DNA of 5,356 nt from Anaerolineae bacterium (GTDB lineage Bacteria > Chloroflexota > Anaerolineae > Anaerolineales > Villigracilaceae): contig JAFLCF010000264.1 of the NCBI GenBank assembly GCA_017303735.1, forward strand, positions 1 to 5,356, in the 5' to 3' direction. Position 1 is the first letter of the stretch. The number at the start of each line of letters is the position of its first letter. Below the pieces are notes generated by a model. It worked only from the letters and a program-made list of their open reading frames with translations, searched no databases and was not told the origin of the DNA. Both the position numbers and the translations under genes were made by a program. Shown one piece after another: positions 1 through 4,399 of the stretch.

Positions 1-67
1 GTTGCCGTTTCCCGGCAAGGTCTTTATAGGTCAATCCATCCAGGATTGTTTTCCAAAGGGATTTCAT
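1..67 (-). CDS. Unknown protein, N-terminal fragment (runs off left edge)
   Basis: Only the first 22 codons are present; they read MKSLWKTILDGLTYKDLAGK and continue off the window. The ATG at 67-65 has a GGAG ribosome-binding sequence 4 nt upstream (complement of 72-75). It begins 15 nt after the stop of the preceding TadG-like gene, so it is probably the next gene of the tad operon. The visible part is amphipathic with no signal peptide or recognisable motif. I do not recognise the family. In tad clusters this position often holds another assembly gene, but nothing seen here identifies one. Confidence 0.55.
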   Translation of the reverse strand, partial: MKSLWKTILDGLTYKDLAGKRQ

Positions 68-82
68 TCTTCTCCAAAAAAA

Positions 83-499
83 TTATTGATCTTCGCGGGT
101 CACGCCATGCGCCAGATATCCAATGGCGCGCACGGTCACCCAGCGGGCGGGGAACAAGTACCCCGCCGATTGAACTTGAGCAGTGACATAACAGGCAGGG
201 CGCCCTTGATGTCGTCCACAGGAGACCGATGTGAGGTGTGCGGAACCCGGTCGCTGTGAATTGAAGTAGGCAGCGGCAATCCCGTTACCAGCAGTGGTGG
301 CGGTGATGGCCCCATCTGGCAGGACTGTGATCTCCTGTGCGCCGGCATGAGCGGCAAGATCTGCGGCTGCCACGGTTTCCATTACACGAGCATTCGTCAC
401 CATGTAATCGAGGATGCCCAACAGAAAGAGCGACATGATGGGCATTAGGATGGCGAACAAGGCAACAGATTGTCCGCGCTCTTTGAGTTTGATCTTCAT
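83..499 (-). CDS. TadG/TadE-like pilus assembly protein (138 aa)
   Basis: Short N-terminus ending in E-R-G-Q, then one hydrophobic segment (about residues 12-32, SVALFAILMPIMSLFLLGIL), then a periplasmic or extracellular part. This is the layout of the TadE/TadG family of minor pseudopilins that accompany Flp pili. At the prepilin-type site G9-QSVAL the usual glutamate at +5 is leucine, which is more TadG-like than TadE-like. Two cysteines, C94 and C103, lie close together in the exported part and could form a disulfide. The ATG at 499-497 overlaps the TGA of the upstream gene as ATGA, which indicates translational coupling; a GGAAGG lies about 10 nt upstream. The open frame extends 14 codons further upstream, but that part overlaps the preceding gene and does not resemble the family. 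Role: probably a minor structural or anchoring component of a tight-adherence pilus, inferred from family and context. Confidence 0.8.
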   Translation of the reverse strand: MKIKLKERGQSVALFAILMPIMSLFLLGILDYMVTNARVMETVAAADLAAHAGAQEITVLPDGAITATTAGNGIAAAYFNSQRPGSAHLTSVSCGRHQGRPACYVTAQVQSAGYLFPARWVTVRAIGYLAHGVTREDQ

Positions 500-924
500 C
501 GCCACTTTGCCTTCCAAGTCTCCGAACGCGAGATGAACCATTCGCTATTCCATCCGCCTTCATTTAAACCAAGCAGGCCGTCAAACAAAGTCGGCGCTTG
601 AAACGAGACAAGGCACTGACCCGGTTCTCCCGGTCCACTGGGCGGTGAGACCTGCACCCGATATTGCACACCTGCGGTCGCAGACCAATCCGAATTCAGG
701 GTTTGCCATGCGACATTTACTGCGTTTCGCCGTGCGCGCGCCGGATCAGGCGATTGCGACAGGAACTGCGAACAGGCGTAGGCAGCGGCGGTCGTGGCGG
801 TACGCGCACGATGGGTCGGTATCCAGGCAAGCAAACCGAACGCCATGATGACCGCGAGAATCGCGAATAAGGCGGTCTCTGCCAGAGCTTGTCCGCGTTC
901 GCCTTTGCGGTACGGGGCTTTCAT
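496..924 (-). CDS. TadE-like minor pilin (142 aa)
   Basis: The N-terminus carries the TadE signature: a basic stretch, then E-R-G11-Q-A-L-A-E16, which fits the prepilin peptidase rule G|XXXXE. One membrane helix follows (about residues 15-35). The remaining ~105 residues form an exported domain with C51 and C94. The start chosen is the ATG at 924-922: it overlaps the TGA of the preceding tadE-like gene as ATGA, has GGAGG 6 nt upstream, and places the processing site at residue 11 as in the family. The longer frame to 1023 would add 33 residues that read through the neighbour. The ribosome-binding site lies in the 3' arm of a perfect 6-bp hairpin (described separately). Role inferred from family: pseudopilin needed for Flp pilus biogenesis. 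Its stop overlaps the start of the next gene (ATGA). Confidence 0.85.
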   Translation of the reverse strand: MKAPYRKGERGQALAETALFAILAVIMAFGLLAWIPTHRARTATTAAAYACSQFLSQSPDPARARRNAVNVAWQTLNSDWSATAGVQYRVQVSPPSGPGEPGQCLVSFQAPTLFDGLLGLNEGGWNSEWFISRSETWKAKWR

Positions 925-1313
925 TCGAAGCCTCCAGCAGGAGGCGGACCGGGATAGAAGCGCCATAGGCGAAAATTGGTCTCTGCCCGTTGCGCCTCGA
1001 TCAGGCGAATACCAAAGATCCAATTGCGCGAGTCTTCCACGCTGATCAACGAACGCACCTGACGTGGACCGGTCTGCTCAGCGTTGATCCGATCTGCCAG
1101 ATCTGGCCATAAGACATTGTCACGGGCATGCTCGGTGGCAGGTGTGTTGTATGAACCTGAAGCAACACCCGTGATGAACACACCCCAGTCTGTGGCAGCG
1201 GATCGGAAGGCATAGAACGCGGCGAAGGTCATGCCGAACATAAGCAAAATCAGAATCGGCATGACCAGGGCGAACTCTGCCATCGTCTGCCCCTTTTCCT
1301 TCCAGCGGAACAT
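921..1313 (-). CDS. TadE-like minor pilin (130 aa)
   Basis: This is the most canonical TadE-family member of the three. It begins MFRWKEKGQTMAEFALVMPI: a basic start, prepilin-type motif G8-QTMA-E13-F, and one membrane helix at about residues 13-35. A ~95-residue exported domain follows, rich in aromatic residues near its end and without cysteines. Length is typical of TadE. The gene starts 2 nt after the flp stop codon and ends in an ATGA overlap with the next tadE-like gene, so all are surely in one operon. A GAGG sequence about 9 nt upstream of the ATG, inside flp, can serve as ribosome-binding site. In characterised systems TadE is matured by the prepilin peptidase TadV and is needed for pilus assembly; that step is inferred here. 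Confidence 0.88.
   Translation of the reverse strand: MFRWKEKGQTMAEFALVMPILILLMFGMTFAAFYAFRSAATDWGVFITGVASGSYNTPATEHARDNVLWPDLADRINAEQTGPRQVRSLISVEDSRNWIFGIRLIEAQRAETNFRLWRFYPGPPPAGGFE
930..945 (-). promoter_or_regulatory. Hairpin holding the ribosome-binding site of the second tadE-like gene
   Basis: A perfect 6-bp inverted repeat with a 4-nt loop (GCCTCC-tgct-GGAGGC on the minus strand). The 3' arm contains GGAGG, the ribosome-binding sequence for the ATG at 924-922, 6 nt away. The hairpin lies in the last codons of the preceding gene, so a ribosome finishing that gene would melt it. This suggests coupled, stoichiometric translation of the two minor pilins. The structure is seen directly; the effect is inferred. 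Confidence 0.55.
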
Positions 1314-1315
1314 CG

Positions 1316-1495
1316 CTATCCGCCTCGCGCCATGCGTAAGGCTTCGATGCCGGCTTCGAAGGCGGCGATCAGTTCATTACGATAGCGGGCGATCACGGCA
1401 ATCGCGACCACGCCGATGGCGCCCAGGATCAGGGCGTATTCGGCAAAGTCCTGACCGTCGTCTTCGCGGATGAAACGTTTGAACAAAGTGAACAT
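1316..1495 (-). CDS. flp: Flp/Fap-type prepilin (59 aa)
   Basis: A 59-residue protein starting MFTLFKRFIREDDGQDFAEY. It has the Flp prepilin hallmark: short charged leader, G14 followed by QDFA-E19-Y20 (the G|XXXXEY site cleaved by the TadV-type prepilin peptidase), then a hydrophobic helix (about residues 21-36, ALILGAIGVVAIAVIA). The mature pilin would be 45 residues. It would be the main subunit of a tight-adherence (Tad) pilus, polymerised by the TadA/B/C machinery, which is not in the window. The ATG at 1495-1493 is preceded by AAGGAG with 5-nt spacing, the best ribosome-binding site in the cluster, as expected for a major subunit. It is the first gene of the minus-strand operon, and the next gene starts 2 nt after its stop. 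Confidence 0.92.
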   Translation of the reverse strand: MFTLFKRFIREDDGQDFAEYALILGAIGVVAIAVIARYRNELIAAFEAGIEALRMARGG

Positions 1496-1500
1496 GGAAT

Positions 1501-1506
1501 CTCCTT
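1501..1506 (-). promoter_or_regulatory. flp ribosome-binding site
   Basis: AAGGAG on the minus strand, 5 nt before the flp ATG. It fixes the flp start. It lies about 8 nt downstream of the terminator-like hairpin and T-tract in the leader. Confidence 0.8.
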
Positions 1507-1510
1507 TTTG

Positions 1511-1547
1511 AAATAAAAAATCGGCTGACAGTTGAACTGCCAGCCGA
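1511..1547 (-). terminator. Intrinsic-terminator-like hairpin in the flp leader
   Basis: On the minus strand, a 27-nt inverted repeat (1547-1521) is followed at once by TTTTTTATTT (1520-1511). The stem is TCGGCTG/CAGCCGA, one mismatch, then a further CAGT/ACTG pairing around a 3-nt loop. This is the form of a rho-independent terminator, but it points toward flp and stands between the upstream region and the flp ribosome-binding site. No minus-strand gene lies within several hundred bases upstream for it to terminate. It is therefore either an attenuator of the tad operon or a 5'-stabilising structure of the pilin mRNA. On the plus strand no T-tract follows, so it should act in one direction only. 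Confidence 0.7.
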
Positions 1548-1720
1548 CATCATAGTGAGTCAGGTAATGGGGAGGTTAGTTTGTGTCGCTTATGGTGGCA
1601 AGGTATATATTTATCAGCTTATTCCATGAACAATGTTTTCTCATCGATACCGCCAAGATTCTCGATCTTTAGATTACGTTCTTCTTGATTTATCAACCTG
1701 CTGTTAACGAAAATCAAGCC
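1548..1720. other. Divergent intergenic region between the tad operon and the metal module
   Basis: No coding sequence is supported here. The region must contain the promoter of the leftward tad operon. On the minus strand a weak candidate is TTGTTC (near 1631-1626) with TATATA about 18 nt further on (near 1607-1602), but the match is poor. The stretch is more AT-rich than the tad genes on its left and may mark an island boundary. Confidence 0.4.
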
Positions 1721-1751
1721 TTGACATTCCAGTTACTGGAAGGTGTATATT
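1721..1751 (+). promoter_or_regulatory. MerR-type promoter/operator of the first metal module
   Basis: A -35 box TTGACA (1721-1726) and a -10 box TATATT (1746-1751) are separated by 19 bp, the over-long spacer that is diagnostic of MerR-regulated promoters. The spacer holds a perfect palindrome TTCCAGT-t-ACTGGAA (1727-1741), which extends as an imperfect palindrome to 1724-1744. The regulator bound here is probably the product of the gene just downstream, so autoregulation is expected. The right half-site CTGGAAGGT resembles the CueR operator of E. coli copA; this is from memory and suggests a soft metal rather than proving one. Confidence 0.9.
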
Positions 1752-1768
1752 AAGGTGGAGTTGGTACC

Positions 1769-2191
1769 ATGAAAATACAAGAATTTGCTGACCTGACCGG
1801 CTTATCCACGAAGACCATCCGGTACTACGAATCGATTGGGATATTATCTTCCCCACGACGCGCCCCAAACGGGTATCGAGAGTATACAGAACAAGACCTG
1901 GCTCGAGCGCGCTTTGTCGCTGGGACACGTTCCCTCGATCTGTCTTTGGAAGAAATCAAGGAAATACTGGCGATGCAGGATCGAAGGGAGGCACCCTGTC
2001 GAACCCTCCTGAACTTGATCGAGCAGAAAGCCGATCAAATAGAAGAACGGATTCAATTACTCAAACAGATGGAGGTCGATCTGAGAAGACTTCACCACAT
2101 CGGACTTACCTTCCCCACGGATGACATCGATGGAAAGAATTGTATTTGTCATCTTGTCAGCGAGAATTCCAGAGTGAATGCGACATCGTGA
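1769..2191 (+). CDS. MerR-family metal-responsive regulator, copy 1 (140 aa)
   Basis: The N-terminal MerR winged helix-turn-helix is clear (EFADLTGLSTKTIRYYESIG, about residues 5-24, and NGYREY, 34-39). A long dimerisation helix follows (about 77-110), with a metal-binding tail. Cysteines are C77 at the start of the dimerisation helix and C125-I-C127-H128 near the C-terminus. C77 matches the conserved first metal ligand of the MerR/ZntR/CadR group, and the two tail cysteines would complete a site for a thiophilic metal. The ATG at 1769 has GGAG 8 nt upstream. The gene lies directly behind its own 19-bp-spacer operator and is the first gene of its operon. Its TGA overlaps a possible GTG start (2188) of the next gene. 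Copy 2 at 4400 is clearly homologous, with the same three Cys positions. Metal identity (Hg, Cu/Ag/Au, Cd/Pb/Zn) cannot be fixed from sequence alone. Confidence 0.9.
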   Translation: MKIQEFADLTGLSTKTIRYYESIGILSSPRRAPNGYREYTEQDLARARFVAGTRSLDLSLEEIKEILAMQDRREAPCRTLLNLIEQKADQIEERIQLLKQMEVDLRRLHHIGLTFPTDDIDGKNCICHLVSENSRVNATS

Positions 2192-2688
2192 AACCATTTA
2201 TGGAAATATTCACACTTTCATCACTCAATGAGATCTATCAAGCTTCCAATGAAAACATCCTGCTTTTGGCAGCGCTCTCCCCTACTTGAGGACCCTGTCT
2301 TGAAGGTGCACAGTTAGTGCAGGATATCTTTGAAACAAATAAATCCAAAATGCTCTCTGGTGCAATCTTCTGGACACCCATGCTTGCCTCTGACAACCTG
2401 GATGCAGCCAACCAGCGGGGGTCAATCTTTTCAGACTATCGCGTCAACCAATTTTGGGATGATGATAAGATTTTCGGGCGGTTGATGTCCCGAACGCTGA
2501 ATCTCAAGGAGTCAATTGCCTGGGATGTTTACCTCCTATATCTGCCTGACCATCCCTGGATTAGCGAACTCCCGCCCGCACCCATGTTTTGGATGCATCA
2601 GCTGAATGAGGAACCTGCTCTTCTCCTTGATCCGCCTCGTTTCAAGAATTATGTACAGACCCTACTCGAAAGGTTATCTATTCCATGA
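2188..2688 (+). CDS. Thioredoxin-fold selenoprotein with U-G-P-C active site (in-frame TGA read as selenocysteine)
   Basis: The frame runs from GTG 2188 (or ATG 2200) through one in-frame TGA at 2287-2289 to the TGA at 2686-2688, giving 166 (or 162) residues. Around the internal TGA it reads NENILLLAALSPT-U34-G-P-C37-LEGAQ: a hydrophobic beta strand followed by the thioredoxin motif CGPC with the first Cys replaced by UGA. Later conserved-looking blocks are FWTPML (61-66), FWDDD (89-93), AWDVYLLY (111-118) and FWMHQL (134-139), which I recall from a poorly characterised thioredoxin-like family. Reading it as a separate gene from the GTG at 2317 would lose the first strand and active site. TGA also ends this gene and both neighbours, so it is not generally reassigned. 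A decayed paralogue at 3248 has TGA at the same position. The gene is coupled to merR (GTGA overlap if 2188 is used) and to the next gene (ATGA). Likely role: thiol/selenol redox or metal handling, inferred from fold and context. Confidence 0.82.
2290..2329 (+). other. Candidate bacterial SECIS element
   Basis: Bacterial selenocysteine insertion needs a hairpin just after the UGA, with its apical loop roughly 16-37 nt downstream and a G in the first two loop positions. The clearest hairpin here is TGCAC-agtta-GTGCA (2307-2321): 5 bp, a 5-nt loop with G second, and 22 nt between UGA and loop. An alternative longer fold pairs CCTGT (2294-2298) with GCAGG (2319-2323). Both were found by eye, and the fold was not computed. 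The element fits the rules, but the stem is short. Confidence 0.45.
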
Positions 2689-3203
2689 CTGAATCTTGTT
2701 GTTGCCCATCCGAAGCCGGAAATACTGTTTGCGACTTGCCTGCTCAGAATTTACAGCGTCTTGCGCGCACTGTCAATGCTTGCCCTCAATGTGGAAAGAT
2801 TGGCAAGCCTGTACAAGGACAAACCGTAAAAGCAATGTTATCTGTGAGTTTGCGGGAAGTTCAAGATACGCAATATCTTTTCTGTCGAACACAAACCTGT
2901 CCAGTTGTGTATTTCTCAGGAGATGGTGAACAGACCTTTTCTGTTGAGCAAGTCCGGGAACGGGTCTATCAAATGGAGCCGGAAGCCCTAGATGTGCCGG
3001 TGTGTTACTGCTTTCATCATACAGTCGGCGATTTGCGCGCCGCGTCGCCGCAAAAACGTACTGCCATCGTGGAAGACATCAACACAGGAATCAACTCTGG
3101 ACAGTGTGCCTGTGATTTGCGAAATCCACAAGGGTCGTGCTGCCTGGGTAATGTCCGTGCCAAGATCAAGCAACTCGAAAAGCCTGTGATTGCAGCCACC
3201 TGA
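2685..3203 (+). CDS. CopZ-like zinc and [2Fe-2S] protein (172 aa)
   Basis: Fourteen cysteines fall in three groups. The N-terminus has C5-C6-C7 and C16. The middle has C33-P-Q-C36-G, followed by G-Q-T-V-K and then C67 and C72 (FCRTQTCPVVYF), matching the zinc-binding domain seen in the N-terminal half of Archaeoglobus CopZ. The C-terminal part has C107-Y-C109-F-H-H and C141-A-C143...C152-C153, the BFD-like [2Fe-2S] pattern found in the same CopZ-type proteins. A ferredoxin-like metallochaperone domain is absent, so this is the Fe-S/Zn part alone. The ATG overlaps the selenoprotein stop (ATGA), so the two are translationally coupled; AAAGG lies about 11 nt upstream. In the characterised relative this domain is linked to Cu chaperoning and possibly Cu(II) reduction; a role here in electron transfer or metal handling with the selenoprotein is inferred. 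No signal peptide, so cytoplasmic. Confidence 0.82.
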   Translation: MTESCCCPSEAGNTVCDLPAQNLQRLARTVNACPQCGKIGKPVQGQTVKAMLSVSLREVQDTQYLFCRTQTCPVVYFSGDGEQTFSVEQVRERVYQMEPEALDVPVCYCFHHTVGDLRAASPQKRTAIVEDINTGINSGQCACDLRNPQGSCCLGNVRAKIKQLEKPVIAAT

Positions 3204-3247
3204 ACACCCTTTTATAGTCAGGCTCCACTTTAAGGAAGAAAGAATCT

Positions 3248-3704
3248 TTGAGTACATCCCCGTCTAGGCACAGCATTTTCGTTGTCATCGTTCTACTTTG
3301 GCGCTGTATTGCCTGGGGTTTATTTTGAGACCCGTCCCCGTATAGCACCGGGACAAAAGCCGCTTTCAGACATTCAAAAAATCGAGACATTGCAGACACA
3401 GTTCAATCAGGATGTTGGGAAAACATGCCTTCTTCTGCTCGTATCGCCTACCTGAGGGACGTGTCTTGCCGGTGCCCGTAGGATGCAGAATCAATTGTTA
3501 GCACAATATTCATCCGATCAATTACGCATCTATGCCGTGTGGTTGCCGATGCTGGGTGGTGACGCGCGCGATGAGTGGAATGGAACAAGGAACAACCGTG
3601 CCAGACACTCGTGTAACGCATTTCTGGGACGGTGACAGGTTGGTGGGCAATAGTTTGCCAATCACGTGGATGGCTATGATGGAATTGCCTGGGACGCTTA
3701 TTAT
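3248..3704 (+). pseudogene. Decayed membrane-anchored thioredoxin-fold paralogue with its own in-frame TGA
   Basis: Pieces in different frames form one protein. A TTG start at 3248 (AAGGAAG 9 nt upstream) gives an anchor-like segment with IFVVIVLLWRCIAWGLF. A frameshift near 3310-3326 leads into ETRPRIAPGQKPLSDIQ and then LLLLVSPT-TGA(3453)-G-T-C-LAGA. This continues to IYAVWLPMLGGDARDEW, shifts near 3582-3598 to VPDTRVTHFWDGDRLVGN, and shifts back near 3651 to FANHVDGYDGIAWDAYY, where homology ends at about 3704. Compared with the selenoprotein at 2188, the blocks SPT-U-G-x-C-L-x-G-A, W-x-P-M-L, RVxxFWD and AWD-x-Y align in order. The TGA at 3453 was therefore probably selenocysteine (U-G-T-C), and the frameshifts are the real lesions. 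The 3' end is missing. It starts 44 nt after the CopZ-like gene, so it was probably the fourth gene of this operon. Sequencing error could explain some shifts but not the lost 3' end. Confidence 0.78.
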
Positions 3705-3900
3705 CCCCATCGCTCAAGGCAGAAAGCGCCAGATCGGGATCGACAACGCGTTCTCCTGCCATCACGCGACGGATCGCGACTGCCAATTGATCTGATGGCG
3801 CATCTTTGAGCAGGAACCCCACTGCGCCACTTTCCATGGCCGGGCGAAGATAACAGCTGCGTCCAAAGGTGGTGAGGATCACAATCCGACAGGATTGCCC
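3700..3900 (-). pseudogene. Response regulator fragment (receiver-domain C-terminal part, NarL/LuxR type)
   Basis: The minus-strand frame from 3900 down to about 3700 reads CRIVILTTFGRS, AMESGAVGFLLKDAPSDQL and AIRRVMAGERVVDPDLALS. This is the fourth strand to last helix of a response-regulator receiver domain, including the conserved lysine (FLLKD), and ends at the start of the linker to the DNA-binding domain. Both the phospho-acceptor half and the LuxR-type output domain are missing. An in-frame stop precedes it at 3901-3903, and meaningful sequence stops at about 3700, where it meets the tail of the thioredoxin-like pseudogene. It is a remnant, not a working gene. Its partner histidine kinase is absent. 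Confidence 0.8.
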
Positions 3901-3952
3901 TCATTGCAAGTGATTGAATTAGTTAGGGAGGATGCTCAAATTTGGAATGAGT

Positions 3953-3958
3953 TAAAAT
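3953..3958 (+). promoter_or_regulatory. Possible -10 box of a leaderless ynfA transcript
   Basis: TAAAAT lies 6 nt before the ATG at 3965, the spacing seen in leaderless genes where transcription begins at or next to the start codon. No convincing ribosome-binding sequence and no good -35 box are seen. Weak on its own. Confidence 0.35.
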
Positions 3959-3964
3959 CGTTAA

Positions 3965-4294
3965 ATGGAAATCATAAAATCAATTTTCTATTTCGTCCTT
4001 GCAGGTCTCTTTGAAATCGGCGGCGGGTATTTGATCTGGTTGTGGATTCGCGAAGGAAAAAGCATTTGGTATGCCGTGTCTGGCGCGATCATACTCGTGC
4101 TATACGGAGTTATCCCGACGTTACAACCTGCCAACTTCGGACGGGTGTATGCTGCATATGGAGGCATCTTTATTGTTCTGTCCATTCTATGGGGCTGGGG
4201 GATCGACCGCAAAGCGCCCGATAAACTTGATCTCATCGGCGGCATGATCGCCTTGATCGGTGTCTTGATCATTATGTACTATCCGAGGCACTAG
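3965..4294 (+). CDS. ynfA: YnfA-family (UPF0060) small membrane protein (109 aa)
   Basis: A small, very hydrophobic protein with four predicted membrane segments (about residues 5-26, 35-52, 62-80, 87-105). The first segment reads [18 protein letters not shown], and [17 protein letters not shown] forms the last loop before the final helix. These match the YnfA/UPF0060 family, whose members are 105-110 residues long and resemble small multidrug-resistance proteins; E. coli YnfA has been linked to drug and dye efflux. It is complete. The start ATG has no clear ribosome-binding sequence. It sits alone between two MerR modules, 62 nt upstream of the second operator and downstream of gene remnants; no terminator was seen on either side. 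A role in this metal region is only suggested by position. Confidence 0.88.
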   Translation: MEIIKSIFYFVLAGLFEIGGGYLIWLWIREGKSIWYAVSGAIILVLYGVIPTLQPANFGRVYAAYGGIFIVLSILWGWGIDRKAPDKLDLIGGMIALIGVLIIMYYPRH

Positions 4295-4356
4295 CCTTAC
4301 CAACCTCTCTGAAAGCAATAGATCAAATCCAGCCTTAAACTTCAAAGATTAGGGGC

Positions 4357-4387
4357 TTGACATTCCAGTTACTGGAAGGTGTATCTT
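4357..4387 (+). promoter_or_regulatory. MerR-type promoter/operator of the second metal module
   Basis: TTGACA (4357-4362) and TATCTT (4382-4387) with a 19-bp spacer that contains the same perfect palindrome TTCCAGT-t-ACTGGAA (4363-4377) as the first module. Sequence identity with the operator at 1720-1748 is 29 consecutive bases (4356-4384) and then stops. The -10 box is weaker (TATCTT against TATATT). Confidence 0.9.
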
Positions 4388-4399
4388 AGGAGCATGACC

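Noticed and set aside
2..18. Inverted repeat TTGCC/GGCAA at the left edge
   Set aside because: Short, within coding sequence, no T-tract; likely chance.
83..1045. Plus-strand and alternate-frame ORFs over the tad cluster
   Set aside because: They are antisense or out-of-frame to well-supported TadE/TadG genes and show no family features.
2317..2688. Independent 123-aa gene from GTG 2317
   Set aside because: It has no ribosome-binding site, starts inside a thioredoxin fold, and would lose the strand and C-G-P-C-type motif encoded in the same frame upstream; the decayed paralogue shows the same extension.
2189..3203. General reassignment of TGA as a sense codon
   Set aside because: TGA ends merR copy 1, the selenoprotein and the CopZ-like gene with sensible overlaps, so it acts as stop outside the two special sites.
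3532..3795. 87-aa plus-strand ORF as a gene
   Set aside because: Only its central part (VPDTRVTHFWD) matches the thioredoxin-like family; the rest is out-of-frame pseudogene and the antisense of the response-regulator fragment.
3448..3882. 144-aa minus-strand ORF as an intact response regulator
   Set aside because: Only the first ~60 residues are receiver domain; the remainder is antisense to the thioredoxin-like pseudogene.
3904..4000. Short ORF reading LQVIELVREDAQIWNELKSL across the ynfA start
   Set aside because: No start signal, no recognised family, and it runs out of frame into ynfA.
4379..4399. Upstream GTG start for merR copy 2
   Set aside because: It lies inside the spacer and -10 box of the promoter and would add residues absent from the aligned paralogue.
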